Shown here: positions 52,160 through 61,079 of the stretch, piece after piece
Position numbering within the stretch: the stretch's first letter is position 1
Layout: every line of letters begins with the position of its first letter
Assembly: GCF_003349955.1 (NCBI RefSeq)
Contig: NZ_QLKQ01000045.1
Span: forward strand, 1-62,400
Direction of reading: 5' to 3'
Source of the DNA: Azospirillum brasilense
Lineage (GTDB): Bacteria; Pseudomonadota; Alphaproteobacteria; Azospirillales; Azospirillaceae
DNA length: 62,400 nt
Notes under the pieces: generated by a model
Databases searched by the model: none
The model's input: the letters and a program-made list of their open reading frames with translations, nothing else
What the model was told of the DNA's origin: nothing
Position numbers and translations under genes: made by a program

Positions 52160-52690
52160 ATGGACTCCATCACCACAGAGCGCCTGATCCTGAGGCCCTT
52201 CCGGAACGGAGACGCGCCGGACCTGCTCGCCTATCTGAGCCAGCCCCGGGCAAACTGCTTCCTCTCGCTCAAACTGGACGGCCTCGACGCGGCGGCCGCG
52301 GAGGTGGACGCGCGCAGCCGGAGCGATGAACACATCGCCGTATGCCTGCGCAGCTCCGGCCGGGTGATCGGCGATCTGTTCCAGATGCACGAGCCGCCGG
52401 ACACCCATTCGGTGGGCTGGAACTTCAACGCGGATTTCGCGGGTGCGGGATACGCCACCGAGGCCGCGCGGGCCTTCTTCGACCATCTGTTCGCGGCGAG
52501 GCAGGCGCGTCGTCTCTACGCCTATGTCGAGGAGACCAACACCGTGTCGCAGCGCCTGTGCGAGCGGCTCGGCATGAGGAAGGAAGGGCTGTTCGTGGAG
52601 TTCATCTCCTTCACGACGGACGGTGACGGAAACCCCCTCTACGAAAACACGATGCAATACGCACTGCTGCGCAAGGAATGGCGGGCCTGA
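52160..52690 (+). CDS. GNAT-family N-acetyltransferase
   Basis: A 176-residue RimJ/RimL-like acetyltransferase. TTERLILRPFRNGDAPDL is the typical start; VGWNFNADFAGAGYATEAARAFFDHLF carries the acetyl-CoA loop; RLYAYVEETNTVSQRLCERLGMRKEG is the conserved NxxS/LGF-type block. It probably N-acetylates a ribosomal protein, an antibiotic or a small amine; the substrate cannot be told. ATG 52160 is right at the conserved MDSITTERL start. The bidirectional terminator after it serves the opposing lipoprotein gene. Confidence 0.9.
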   Translation: MDSITTERLILRPFRNGDAPDLLAYLSQPRANCFLSLKLDGLDAAAAEVDARSRSDEHIAVCLRSSGRVIGDLFQMHEPPDTHSVGWNFNADFAGAGYATEAARAFFDHLFAARQARRLYAYVEETNTVSQRLCERLGMRKEGLFVEFISFTTDGDGNPLYENTMQYALLRKEWRA

Positions 52691-52730
52691 AAAAACGAAA
52701 GCGCGCGCACCGGATCGGTGCGACGCGCTT
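52690..52730 (-). terminator. Rho-independent terminator of the small lipoprotein gene
   Basis: A 14-bp stem with one bulge: 52699-52712 against 52716-52730, loop GAT. Read leftward it ends in TTTCGTTTTTT (52700-52690), a good T run. It begins 37 nt past the lipoprotein stop and overlaps the end of the acetyltransferase gene. Confidence 0.85.
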
Positions 52731-52767
52731 GTCGTCCTCGGCAACGGAGCGTGTCCGCCGCGTCCGG

Positions 52768-52947
52768 TCAGCGATCCAGAGCCGTGCCCAGCGCGGCGCC
52801 GCCCAGGCCGCCGATGATCGCGCCACGCTTGCCGTCCACCGCGTAGCCGCCGGCGGCGCCAGCCGTGCCGCCCACCACGCCGCCGGTCGAACAGGCCGCG
52901 AGCGTCAACAGCGCAATGGCGGTCCCGATCAGGCGCAAACGAGACAT
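52768..52947 (-). CDS. Small glycine-zipper lipoprotein
   Basis: A 59-residue protein: a 17-residue signal peptide with lipobox LTLAAC, then STGGVVGGTAGAAGGYAV and a glycine zipper (GAIIGGLGGAALGTALD). After lipidation only about 40 residues remain, probably an outer-membrane-associated oligomer of the OsmB/SlyB type. ATG 52947 is preceded by AAGGAGGG 8 nt upstream. It is followed by a strong terminator, so it is a single-gene unit. Osmotic or envelope stress is a family-level guess. Confidence 0.82.
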   Translation of the reverse strand: MSRLRLIGTAIALLTLAACSTGGVVGGTAGAAGGYAVDGKRGAIIGGLGGAALGTALDR

Positions 52948-53086
52948 GTCCAAACCCTCCTTGTGGTGCATCTCGCCCCTATAAACAGGCGAGAAGGCCA
53001 TTTGCTTCCACGACACCGCGATTCCGTCGGGAAACCACCCTTGGATGAGGGCGAAAGAGGCATGCCGAACCCATTCGGGCCATGAT

Positions 53087-53923
53087 TCAGAACAGAACGC
53101 GGGTCCCGACGCGCAGCATCGTGCTGTCCGACGGGTCGCCGCCGTAGGTCATGGTGCCCAGATCGGCCGTGACGCTGACCTTCGGCGACATGCGGAACCG
53201 CAGGCCGGTGGACCAGGCATCCTGCGGGGCTTCCGTGCCGACCTGCGTGTGGGCCAGCCGTCCCATGACCGTCCAGCCCCGGACGGCCGTGCCCTGCTCC
53301 AGATAGAGGCCGGCGTTGAGCGTCCGCCGCGCTGCGCCGTCATCCGGCAACTGCTCGCGATAGCCGGCGCCGACCGTCACGCCGGGCAGCGTCACCTGAC
53401 CACCGACCACCCAGGACCGGCGGGGCGTGCCGCGGTCCTTGGCCACGGCGGCCTTGCCCGCTCCCGCGGTGACGCGCAGGCGGGCCTTGCCCAGCCGGCC
53501 GTCATGCCGCACAACGCCTTCCACCACATGACGGGCGAGCGGATCGGCCGCCCCCAACTCCGTCCGCACGGGGGTGTAGCCGAGCCCGATGTTGAAGCCG
53601 TGCAGGCCCGGCGAATAATAGGTCGCCCGCGCGTCCGGCCCGCCGAAGGCGCCGTCGTTCATGAAGACCGGGTCGGAGAACCATTGGTCGCGCACCGGCG
53701 TGGTTGCCACCATCCGGCGCGACGCGCTTTCCGTCCGGCCGACCTCCAGGGCGCCCCAACCGCCAAGGTCGATGGCCTTCTTGTCGAAGCGGATCGGCGT
53801 CGTACCGCCGCCCGCCGCCGTGCGGTCCAGGTCGGGCAAGGCTCCCGCCGTCGCCGCGGCGGAGGACAGGACAAGGATCAGGGCTGCGAGGGGTGGTGCC
53901 GGAATACGCCGTGTACGAAACAT
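53087..53923 (-). CDS. Outer-membrane beta-barrel-like protein
   Basis: A 278-residue exported protein that I cannot name. A signal peptide (PPLAALILVLSSAAATA, residues 9-25) is followed by a 60-residue linker and many alternating polar/apolar strands (FNIGLGYTPVRTELG, GKARLRVTAGAG, QVTLPGVTVGAGYREQL, RTLNAGLYLEQG, TGLRFRMSPKVSVTADLG). It ends in VGTRVLF, the terminal Phe of BAM substrates. The size suits a 10-12-strand barrel. It could be a porin or surface protein. ATG 53923 precedes the signal peptide. Confidence 0.65.
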   Translation of the reverse strand: MFRTRRIPAPPLAALILVLSSAAATAGALPDLDRTAAGGGTTPIRFDKKAIDLGGWGALEVGRTESASRRMVATTPVRDQWFSDPVFMNDGAFGGPDARATYYSPGLHGFNIGLGYTPVRTELGAADPLARHVVEGVVRHDGRLGKARLRVTAGAGKAAVAKDRGTPRRSWVVGGQVTLPGVTVGAGYREQLPDDGAARRTLNAGLYLEQGTAVRGWTVMGRLAHTQVGTEAPQDAWSTGLRFRMSPKVSVTADLGTMTYGGDPSDSTMLRVGTRVLF

Positions 53924-54069
53924 GAAATGCCCCTCGCCCGTTGCATTAACCCGGACGGATTGTAGCCCGCTGCAATGCTGCATTGCGGGAGACATTTCTG
54001 TATTATTTTAGGAACATTGGGAAATTTTGGCCGCTGCGTTGCACTCGCGCCCAAGAATTGCCAAAATCG

Positions 54070-54090
54070 GATGACCGCAAAGGCGGCATC
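54070..54090 (+). promoter_or_regulatory. Small hairpin in the antiporter leader
   Basis: GATG-A-CCGC (54070-54078) can pair with GCGG-CATC (54083-54090), one bulged A and a 4-nt loop, 24 nt ahead of the antiporter start. It could modulate translation. Weak. Confidence 0.3.
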
Positions 54091-54113
54091 ACTCCCTTTC
54101 CGGCGCGAGGACT

Positions 54114-56003
54114 ATGGAGACAGCGAGCACCATCATCCTGATCGGGTCGTCGCTGCTGATCGTCAGCATCCTGACCAGCTATCTGGCGCTGCGGATCGGC
54201 ACACCGCTGCTGCTGATCTTCCTGGGCGTCGGGCTGTTCGCCGGGATCGACGGCGTCGGGGGCATCAGCTTCAACGACGCGGACAGCGCCTTTCTGATCG
54301 GCTCCATCGCGCTCGCCGTGATCCTCTTCGAAAGCGGTTTGGACACCAAGCTGTCGAGCTACCGCGCCGCCGCCTGGCCGGCGCTCAGCCTCGCCACCTT
54401 CGGGGTCGCCATAACCTCGGGTGTCGTCGGCGTCGCCGCGCATGGTCTGCTGGGCCTGCCCTGGATCGAATCCTTCCTGGTCGGTGCTGCGGTCAGTTCC
54501 ACCGACGCGGCGGCGGTGTTCTTCCTGCTGCGGGTCGGCGGGATCACCATCCGCGACCGCGTGCGCTCGACGCTGGAGATCGAATCCGGCAGCAACGACC
54601 CGACGGCCATCCTGCTGACCGCCATGCTGGTGGAGGCGGCGCTGCACGGCTGGGGAACGCCCATGGAGCTGGCGGGCTTCCTGGTCAAGCAGATCGCCGG
54701 CGGGGCGGTGCTGGGCGTGCTGGGTGGCGCCGGGCTGGCCGCCTTCATCAACAAGGCCCGCCTCGACCCCGGCCTCAACCCGGTGGTCACCCTGGCCTTC
54801 GCCCTGTTCCTGTTCGCCGGCACGAACGAGCTGGGGGGCAGCGGTTTCCTCGCCGTCTACGCCGCCGGGCTGGTCGCCGGCAACGTCAAGCTGCGCGGCG
54901 CGCTGGGCCTGCGGCAGTTCCACTCCGGCCTGACCTGGCTCAGCCAGATCGTTATGTTCGTCATGCTGGGCCTGTTCGCCACCCCGCACGATTTCGGGGC
55001 GATCGCCCTGCCCGCCCTGGGGCTGGCCGCCCTGCTGATCCTGCTGGCGCGTCCGCTGGCGGTGTGGCTGTGCCTGCTGCCCTTCCGCTTCTCGGCCAAC
55101 GAGAAGACCTTCATGGCCTGGGTCGGGCTGCGCGGCGCGGTGTCGATGCTGCTGGCGCTGGTGCCGATCCTGGGCGAGCTGCCGGGCGGTCAGGTGATCT
55201 TCAACACGGCCTTCCTGGTGGTGATCGTGTCGCTGGCGGTGCAGGGCTGGACGATCGGCCCGATGGCGCGCTGGCTGAAGCTGATCGTCCCGCCGCGGCG
55301 CGGTCCGGTCGAACGGTTCGAGCTGGAACTGCCCGGCGGTGCCGACCAGGAGATGGTCGCCTACACCGTCCACCCCAAGAGCCCCGCCGCCCGAGGCCAG
55401 CGCACGCCGCGCTTCGCCCGCCCATCCCTGGTCATCCGCGACGGGCGCGTGGTGCCGCTGCACAAGGCGCGGACGCTGCAGGCCGGGGACATGGTCTATC
55501 TCTTCACCCCGCCCAGCCAACTGCCGCTGATCGACAAGCTGTTCGCCGAAAGCCGGCCGCTGGATCAGGACGACCGCGCCTTCTACGGCGATCTGGCGCT
55601 GAATCCCGACGCGACGGTGGAGCAGATCGCCGAGATGTACGGCCTGCCCCTGTCGCTGGCCAACGCCCAGCGGTCGCTGCGCGACCTGCTGCGCAACGAG
55701 TTCGGCGGCAATTGCGAGCTGGGCGACCGGATGCGCATGGGCGGCGTGGAGCTGATCGTCCGCGACATGCAGGACGGGCAGATCACCTCGGTCGGCCTCG
55801 CGCTGGAGCCGTCGGCGATGGACACGCCCCGCGTGCCGCTGTTCCAGAACCCGGAACGGTTCTGGCAGACGATCCGGTCCTGGTGGTCGAAACGCTCCTT
55901 CCGCCGCTGGCAGCGCCGGGAAACCCGCCGCGAGCGCCTGCCCGCCCGCGCCATCGAGGCGCCGAGCCTGGCCGGGAAGGAACCGGAACGGCTGGAGGGG
56001 TGA
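54114..56003 (+). CDS. K+/H+ antiporter, CvrA/NhaP2 type with TrkA-C domain
   Basis: A 629-residue CPA1 antiporter. About 12 membrane segments lie in residues 5-385 (TIILIGSSLLIVSILTSYLA; FESGLDTKL; VSSTDAAAVFFLL; ESGSNDPTAILL, with the SNDP motif of the ion site). The cytoplasmic part has a TrkA-C domain (LVIRDGRVVPLHKARTLQAGDMVYLF) and a CorC/HlyC-like tail (FGGNCELGDRMRMGGVELIVRDM). Regulates K+ and pH; TrkA-C domains can bind nucleotides. An upstream region of 190 nt has a small hairpin (54070-54090). It is divergent from the barrel gene. Confidence 0.93.
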   Translation: METASTIILIGSSLLIVSILTSYLALRIGTPLLLIFLGVGLFAGIDGVGGISFNDADSAFLIGSIALAVILFESGLDTKLSSYRAAAWPALSLATFGVAITSGVVGVAAHGLLGLPWIESFLVGAAVSSTDAAAVFFLLRVGGITIRDRVRSTLEIESGSNDPTAILLTAMLVEAALHGWGTPMELAGFLVKQIAGGAVLGVLGGAGLAAFINKARLDPGLNPVVTLAFALFLFAGTNELGGSGFLAVYAAGLVAGNVKLRGALGLRQFHSGLTWLSQIVMFVMLGLFATPHDFGAIALPALGLAALLILLARPLAVWLCLLPFRFSANEKTFMAWVGLRGAVSMLLALVPILGELPGGQVIFNTAFLVVIVSLAVQGWTIGPMARWLKLIVPPRRGPVERFELELPGGADQEMVAYTVHPKSPAARGQRTPRFARPSLVIRDGRVVPLHKARTLQAGDMVYLFTPPSQLPLIDKLFAESRPLDQDDRAFYGDLALNPDATVEQIAEMYGLPLSLANAQRSLRDLLRNEFGGNCELGDRMRMGGVELIVRDMQDGQITSVGLALEPSAMDTPRVPLFQNPERFWQTIRSWWSKRSFRRWQRRETRRERLPARAIEAPSLAGKEPERLEG

Positions 56004-56031
56004 CCTCCTTCCAGCCTCTTCCGGCGGTTGG

Positions 56032-58167
56032 TCAGGCCATCGCGGGCTGCTGGGCGCGGATCATCGCCGCGAAGGCGTCGGGGGCGACGGGACGGCCGAA
56101 CAGATAGCCCTGAAGCAGGTCGCAGCCAACGGACACCAGGAAATCCCGCTGTTCCTCGGTCTCGACCCCTTCGGCGACGGTGACGAGGCCGAGGCCGTGC
56201 GCCATGCCGACCGCGGCGCGGACCAGCGCCCCGTTCTTCAGGTTGTCCGGAATGTCTTCCATGAAGGCGCGGTCGATCTTCAGCTTCGATACCGGAAGCT
56301 GCTGCACGTAGCTGAGCGACGAGTAGCCCGACCCGAAATCGTCGATGGCCACCTGGACGTCGATGGCCTCCAGTTCCGTCAGGGTCTGCACGGCGGCCTT
56401 CAGATCGCGCACCGCCGCCTGCTCGGTGATCTCCAGACCCAGGCACCCGCGCAGCTCCGGATTGCGGCCCAGCAGCTCCTCGAGGCGGGCGCTGAGATTG
56501 CCGCGCAGGAACTGCGGACCGGAGATGTTGATGAAGATCTGCTTGGGCAGGGTGCCCGCCTCCGCCCACAGGACCATCTGTTCGACGACGGCGGTCAGCA
56601 CCCAGTCGGTGATGGGGACGATCAGGCCGCTTTCCTCGGCGACCGGAATGAACTCGCCCGGGGAGACCGGCCCCAGCGTGTGCTGGTTCCAGCGCAGCAG
56701 CGCCTCCGCCGCCACGATCCGGCCGGAACGGGCCTCGACGATGGGCTGGTAGGCCATGTGCAGCTCGTTCCGCTCGATGGCGTGGGCGAGATGCATGGTC
56801 AGGAACATGCGCCGGGTCGCCGCCGCGGCCATCTCCGGCGTGTAGAAGCAGACGGCGTTGCCGCCGTTGTGCTGGGCGGCCTGGAGCGCCAGCTTGGCCT
56901 TGGCGTTCAGCTCCTCCAGCGTGCGGATGTCGGCGTCCTGCACCGCGGCGCCGATGGACAGCCGCAGCCGCACCCAATGGCGGTCGGCGTAGATGGAGGC
57001 GGTCAGCCGGTCGTGCAGCAGATCGGCCAGCGTCTCCGCCTGCTCCGCGCTCTCGACGCGGGACAGGGCGGCGAACTCGTCGGCGGCGATGCGGCAGACG
57101 TAGGTCTGCTGCGGCAGCACCTCGGTCACGCGGCTGACCATCGCCTTCAGCGCGGCGTCGCCGACATGGAAGCCGAACGCCTCGTTGATGTCGCTGAACT
57201 GGTCGACGTCGAGCGCGTAGAGCGCGAACAGCCCCCCTTCCTGGCCGGGGAAGGGCGCGGCCAGCACGGCCTCGCACTCTTCCAGGAAGGCGGTGCGGGT
57301 CAGAACCCCGGTCAGCGGATCGTGCCGGGCGAGATAGGTTGCTTTTTGCTCCGCCGCCAGCCGTTCGGAGATGTCGCGGATGATGCCGACGAACACGACC
57401 TCGCGCGCCAACCGGGCCTGCCCGACACTGAGATGGATCGGGAACACGGCGCCGTCCTTGCGGCGCCCGAGCGCGTCGCGCCCGATGCCGATGATCTTTG
57501 CGCGTCCCGTCTCCAGATAGCCACTGAGGTACTTGTCGTGATCGCGGGAAAAGGGCGACGGCATCAGGACGGAGACGTTCCGCCCGATCAACTCCTCCTC
57601 GTCGTAGCCGAACAGGTCGCGGCAGGACCGGTTGACCGTGCGGATGATGCCGTGGTGGTCCGCCACCACCACCCCGTCCACCGCCGCGTCGAGCAGCGTG
57701 GTCACGAAGGGATCACGGCGCAGGACAAAATCGGCGATGCGGGCCGGATCGGTCACCTCCTGGAACAGGCCCAGGAAGCCTTGGCCTCCATCGCCGGTGC
57801 GGTGCGGCAGGACACAGCCGCTCAGCACGCCGCGCCCGCCGTCCGTCCGTTCGACCTCGCAATCCACCGGCGCGGCCTCGCCGCTCTGAGCGGAGCGGTC
57901 CAGGGCCTGCGACACGGCGCGCGCCAGCGGATGGTCGAGCTCGAACAGGGGCCGCCCCGCCAGGGCTTCGGGCGACGTCTGAAGGACGGCGGCGAAAACG
58001 GGGTTGGCGAACAGGCAGCGCCGCCCGGCGTCGGCGTAGACCAACGCGAAGGAGGCCTGATGCATGAGGCTTTCGGCCAGCGACGCCAGGAACGCCGATG
58101 TGGTCGGCATTGCCGGAGTGGGCGGGCTGTCAGGCCCCTGATGCTCTGCCGGAGACACGTTGGACAA
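56032..58167 (-). CDS. PAS-GGDEF-EAL c-di-GMP phosphodiesterase, DosP-like
   Basis: A 711-residue soluble protein. PAS-A about 28-140; PAS-B about 150-270 with FixL-type His210 (SRDHDKYL) and Arg230 (IIGIGR), 20 apart; GGDEF domain about 280-445 whose active site is AADEF (361-365), so a cyclase is unlikely; EAL domain about 455-705 with E488AL, N547, E579, D609-D610, K630 and E666 intact. It should therefore hydrolyse c-di-GMP, possibly gated by haem or redox as in DosP. Convergent with the antiporter. Confidence 0.92.
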   Translation of the reverse strand: MSNVSPAEHQGPDSPPTPAMPTTSAFLASLAESLMHQASFALVYADAGRRCLFANPVFAAVLQTSPEALAGRPLFELDHPLARAVSQALDRSAQSGEAAPVDCEVERTDGGRGVLSGCVLPHRTGDGGQGFLGLFQEVTDPARIADFVLRRDPFVTTLLDAAVDGVVVADHHGIIRTVNRSCRDLFGYDEEELIGRNVSVLMPSPFSRDHDKYLSGYLETGRAKIIGIGRDALGRRKDGAVFPIHLSVGQARLAREVVFVGIIRDISERLAAEQKATYLARHDPLTGVLTRTAFLEECEAVLAAPFPGQEGGLFALYALDVDQFSDINEAFGFHVGDAALKAMVSRVTEVLPQQTYVCRIAADEFAALSRVESAEQAETLADLLHDRLTASIYADRHWVRLRLSIGAAVQDADIRTLEELNAKAKLALQAAQHNGGNAVCFYTPEMAAAATRRMFLTMHLAHAIERNELHMAYQPIVEARSGRIVAAEALLRWNQHTLGPVSPGEFIPVAEESGLIVPITDWVLTAVVEQMVLWAEAGTLPKQIFINISGPQFLRGNLSARLEELLGRNPELRGCLGLEITEQAAVRDLKAAVQTLTELEAIDVQVAIDDFGSGYSSLSYVQQLPVSKLKIDRAFMEDIPDNLKNGALVRAAVGMAHGLGLVTVAEGVETEEQRDFLVSVGCDLLQGYLFGRPVAPDAFAAMIRAQQPAMA

Positions 58168-58360
58168 AACCGTACCCGCTCACCAAGGCACCCACGGACA
58201 TCGGGAAGAGGCCCGATACCCAGGGGTGCACAGAAACCGAGTTGTCATTATGACGGCTTGCGGAACATTTTCCAACAAATTGCGGCGAAATCACAACATC
58301 TGCTGCATCCCGCCCTCACTGAACCACAACCCAGGGCAGGAGAACGCCGTCATGTCTCAC

Positions 58361-58400
58361 CTGGAAGGACCGGCATCGGCAGCCGAAGCCAATCTTCCAG
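58361..58400 (-). terminator. Hairpin downstream of rpoH
   Basis: CTGGAAG (58361-58367) pairs with CTTCCAG (58394-58400); inside, GGCATCGGC and GCCGAAGCC pair with one mismatch. A stable hairpin 55 nt past the rpoH stop but without a T run, so a 3'-end stabiliser or weak terminator. Confidence 0.5.
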
Positions 58401-58454
58401 GATCTACGCCTTTCGATATACACCAGAGCGGAGCGGGAGGCAAGAAGCCCCCCT

Positions 58455-59330
58455 TTACGCCGCTGCGGCGAGTTCCCGCACCCGCTGGGACAGTTTCTGA
58501 AAAGCGCGTTCCTCGATCTGGCGGATGCGTTCGCGGCTGACGCCGTAGACGGCGGCCAGATCCTCCAGCGTCTTCGGCGACGGGCTGAGGCGACGGGCGG
58601 TCAATATGTCCCGTTCGCGGTCCTTCAGCACCGCCATCGCGTCGCGCAGCATGGCGCTGCGGTGCATCGCCTCGTCGCGCTCCAGCAGGCTGTCCTCGGC
58701 GTTCGGGCGCTCGTCGGGCAGGAAGTCCTGCATCTCCGCGGTGCCCTCCCCGGCGGAGAGCGGCGCGTTCAGCGAGGCGACCGGCTGGACGAAGCGGCGG
58801 TTCACCGCCACCACGTCGCTCTCCGGCACGTCGAGTTCCTGGGCGATGCGGGACACGCTTTCCGGCTTCAGGTCGCCGTTGCCGAACTCGCCCAGCTTGC
58901 GCTTCAGGCGGGACAGGCCGAAGAAGAGCTTCTTCTGGGCGCCGGTGGTGCCCAGCTTCACGAGGCTCCAGGAGCGCAGGATGTATTCCTGGATGGACGC
59001 CTTGATCCACCACATCGCGTAGGTAGACAGGCGGAAGCCGCGGTCCGGCTCGAACTTGCGGACGGCGGTCATCAGGCCGATGTTGCCCTCGCCGACCAGA
59101 TCGGTCATCGGCAAGCCATAGCCGCGGAAGCCGGTGGCGATCTTGACGACCAGACGCAGATGGCTGGTCACCAGCTTGCGCGCCGCCTCCATGTCGCCAT
59201 GCTGGCGCCACGCGGTGGCCAACACATACTCCTCCTCCGCGCCCAGAACGGGAAAGCGGTGGACCTGCTCGATGTAACGGGACAGCGACTCGCCGGGAAA
59301 GGGCGTGGTCAGTGCCAATGCGGTGCTCAT
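58455..59330 (-). CDS. rpoH: RNA polymerase sigma-32 factor RpoH
   Basis: A 291-residue sigma factor. Region 2 includes HLRLVVKIATGFRGYGLPMTDLVGEGNIGLM and DRGFRLSTYAMWWIKASIQEYILRSWSLVK; the RpoH box QKKLFFGLSRLKRKLG distinguishes it from RpoD; region 4 ends RRLSPSPKTLEDLAAVYGVSRERIRQIEE. ATG 59330 is preceded by AAGAGGATGTGAC. Alphaproteobacteria often carry several RpoH copies with different stress specificities, so this need not be the only one. It may drive the Hsp20/Lon and cbpA units found elsewhere in the window. Confidence 0.95.
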   Translation of the reverse strand: MSTALALTTPFPGESLSRYIEQVHRFPVLGAEEEYVLATAWRQHGDMEAARKLVTSHLRLVVKIATGFRGYGLPMTDLVGEGNIGLMTAVRKFEPDRGFRLSTYAMWWIKASIQEYILRSWSLVKLGTTGAQKKLFFGLSRLKRKLGEFGNGDLKPESVSRIAQELDVPESDVVAVNRRFVQPVASLNAPLSAGEGTAEMQDFLPDERPNAEDSLLERDEAMHRSAMLRDAMAVLKDRERDILTARRLSPSPKTLEDLAAVYGVSRERIRQIEERAFQKLSQRVRELAAAA

Positions 59331-59581
59331 GTCACATCCTCTTGAAAGCGATATGACCCAATCCGCCGGCCCCCACGCTGGGCAACCGGCGCCTTCTCCA
59401 TGAAGGCGCTCCCAGTTTACGCGCACGGAACGCCAAGTCAACGCCCTGCGGTCGCGAGTGCAGGGTGCTCTGACCTGGATGCATGGCCGACCCGGCATAA
59501 ACGGGGCGTAAACCACCCCGGCCTTATTCAGGTCGTCAAGACCCCGAACCCAGACACCGATTCACGAGAGGGCAGACTCCG

Positions 59582-59956
59582 ATGGCGGACATCCTTGTCG
59601 TCGATGACGACCCGGTATCCCTCAGCATCGTCACCAAGATTCTGGAGAAGGAAGGCAACACCGTGACCGGCTGCACCGACGCGCGGGCGGCCATCGAGTC
59701 ATTGACCTTCCATGAGTTCGACCTGCTGGTCACCGACCTCATCATGCCGGAGCATGACGGGTTCGAGGTCATCCAGGTGGCCAAGAATCTTCGCCCGGAT
59801 CTGCGGATCATCGTCCTGTCCGGAATCGACGAGCGCGTGCCGCCGGAACTGACCATGCAGGCCCTGACCAAGCTGGGTGTCGCCCGGATGGTCCGCAAGC
59901 CGATCAAACCGGCGATCCTGGCCACTGAAGTGCTCGCGGTGCTGATCGCCGGCTGA
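59582..59956 (+). CDS. CheY-like single-domain response regulator
   Basis: A 124-residue receiver. ILVVDDDPVSLSIVTKIL has the acidic pair; Asp52 is in LLVTDLIMPEHDG; the switch Ser is in IVLSGID; Lys is in MVRKPIKPA. No output domain. The gene is preceded by GAGAGGGC and is divergent from rpoH. It may signal to flagella or another protein; no kinase is adjacent. A second lone receiver exists at 33.9 kb. Confidence 0.92.
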   Translation: MADILVVDDDPVSLSIVTKILEKEGNTVTGCTDARAAIESLTFHEFDLLVTDLIMPEHDGFEVIQVAKNLRPDLRIIVLSGIDERVPPELTMQALTKLGVARMVRKPIKPAILATEVLAVLIAG

Positions 59957-60056
59957 CGGGCTCCGGCCGGCGTATGGCTTCCTTGCGATTGCGTCGGAAC
60001 CGGCCTTCCCTCACCCTGCACCGGCTGACCCGCCCCCTTGCCCCAGGGAAGCCCGC

Positions 60057-61067
60057 ATGATCCGCGCCGCGTTCGCCACCGCCCTTCTCGCAAGCCTCCT
60101 CACGGGCGCCCTGGCCTCCGCCGGCCCGGCGACGGCGGAAGCGCCGGCCTTCGGGCTGCCGCTCGACTGCCGGATCGGAGAGACCTGCTTCGTCCAGAAT
60201 TACGTCGATGAGGACCCCGGTCCCGGCTGGCGCGACCATGCCTGCGGACGGCTGAGCTACGACGGCCATGACGGCACGGACTTCCGTCTGCCCGACTACA
60301 CGGCCATGGACAAGGGCGTCGCCGTGCTGGCGGCGGGCGCAGGCACCGTCCTGCGGGTGCGCGACGGCATGGAGGACGTGAACGTCAACGTCATCGGACG
60401 CGACACGGTGATGAAGGTCGGGGGCGGCAACGCCGTCATCATCGAGCATGGCGACGGCTGGCAGACCGCCTATCTGCACATGAAGCGCGGCAGCGTCGCG
60501 GTCACCCCCGGCCAACGGGTGGAAGCCGGGCAGCGGCTGGGCGAGGTCGGGCTGTCGGGGCTGACCGAGTTCCCCCATCTGCATTTCGGCGTGCGCCACA
60601 ACGGCGCGGTCGTCGACCCCTTCGTCGGCCAGCAGCCCTTCACCGCCTGCGGCCAGGCCATGAAGCCGTTGTGGAACGCCGCCACGGCACAGGCGCTGGC
60701 CTACCGCCCGACCGCCGGCCTCGGCGCCGGCTTCGCCACCAGCCGCGTTCCGGAAGCCGAACCGGCCCGCCACGGCGAATTCGCCGGGGAGACGCTGACC
60801 GGGGACTCCCCCATGCTGGTGCTGTGGTCCGACATCATGGGCGTCCGCGACGGCGACATCCAACGGGTCCGCATCCTCGACGGCAATGGCCGGGCCCTGT
60901 TCGACAACAGCAAAGGCATCACCGGGGATAAGGCCGCGTGGTTCGCCTATCAGGGGCTGAAGCGCCCGGCGTCGGGATGGCCGAAGGGTCCCTATCAAGG
61001 CATCGTGACGCTGACCCGCGACGGCAAGACGGTGGTCACGCTGGAGCGTCGGCTGGAGCTTCGCTGA
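60057..61067 (+). CDS. M23 peptidase-like exported protein
   Basis: A 336-residue protein with a signal peptide (residues 1-28). The M23 fold shows HDGTDFRLPD (HxxxD zinc site), VLAAGAGTVLRV, GGGNAVIIEHGDGWQTAYLHM and PHLHFGVRHNG (HxH). The zinc-site residues are intact, so endopeptidase activity on peptidoglycan is expected. The C-terminal 110 residues form an additional beta domain (LVLWSDIMGVRDGDIQRVRILDG). It is convergent with the unknown gene 61080-61535, 12 nt between stops. Confidence 0.9.
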   Translation: MIRAAFATALLASLLTGALASAGPATAEAPAFGLPLDCRIGETCFVQNYVDEDPGPGWRDHACGRLSYDGHDGTDFRLPDYTAMDKGVAVLAAGAGTVLRVRDGMEDVNVNVIGRDTVMKVGGGNAVIIEHGDGWQTAYLHMKRGSVAVTPGQRVEAGQRLGEVGLSGLTEFPHLHFGVRHNGAVVDPFVGQQPFTACGQAMKPLWNAATAQALAYRPTAGLGAGFATSRVPEAEPARHGEFAGETLTGDSPMLVLWSDIMGVRDGDIQRVRILDGNGRALFDNSKGITGDKAAWFAYQGLKRPASGWPKGPYQGIVTLTRDGKTVVTLERRLELR

Positions 61068-61079
61068 ACCGGCACGCCG

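Noticed and set aside
58352..58540. Short plus-strand ORF with a good GGAG ribosome site (MSHLEGP start)
   Set aside because: It runs into the rpoH coding region antisense, has an Arg/Pro/Gly-rich end and no recognisable content. It may be translated, but I cannot support it.
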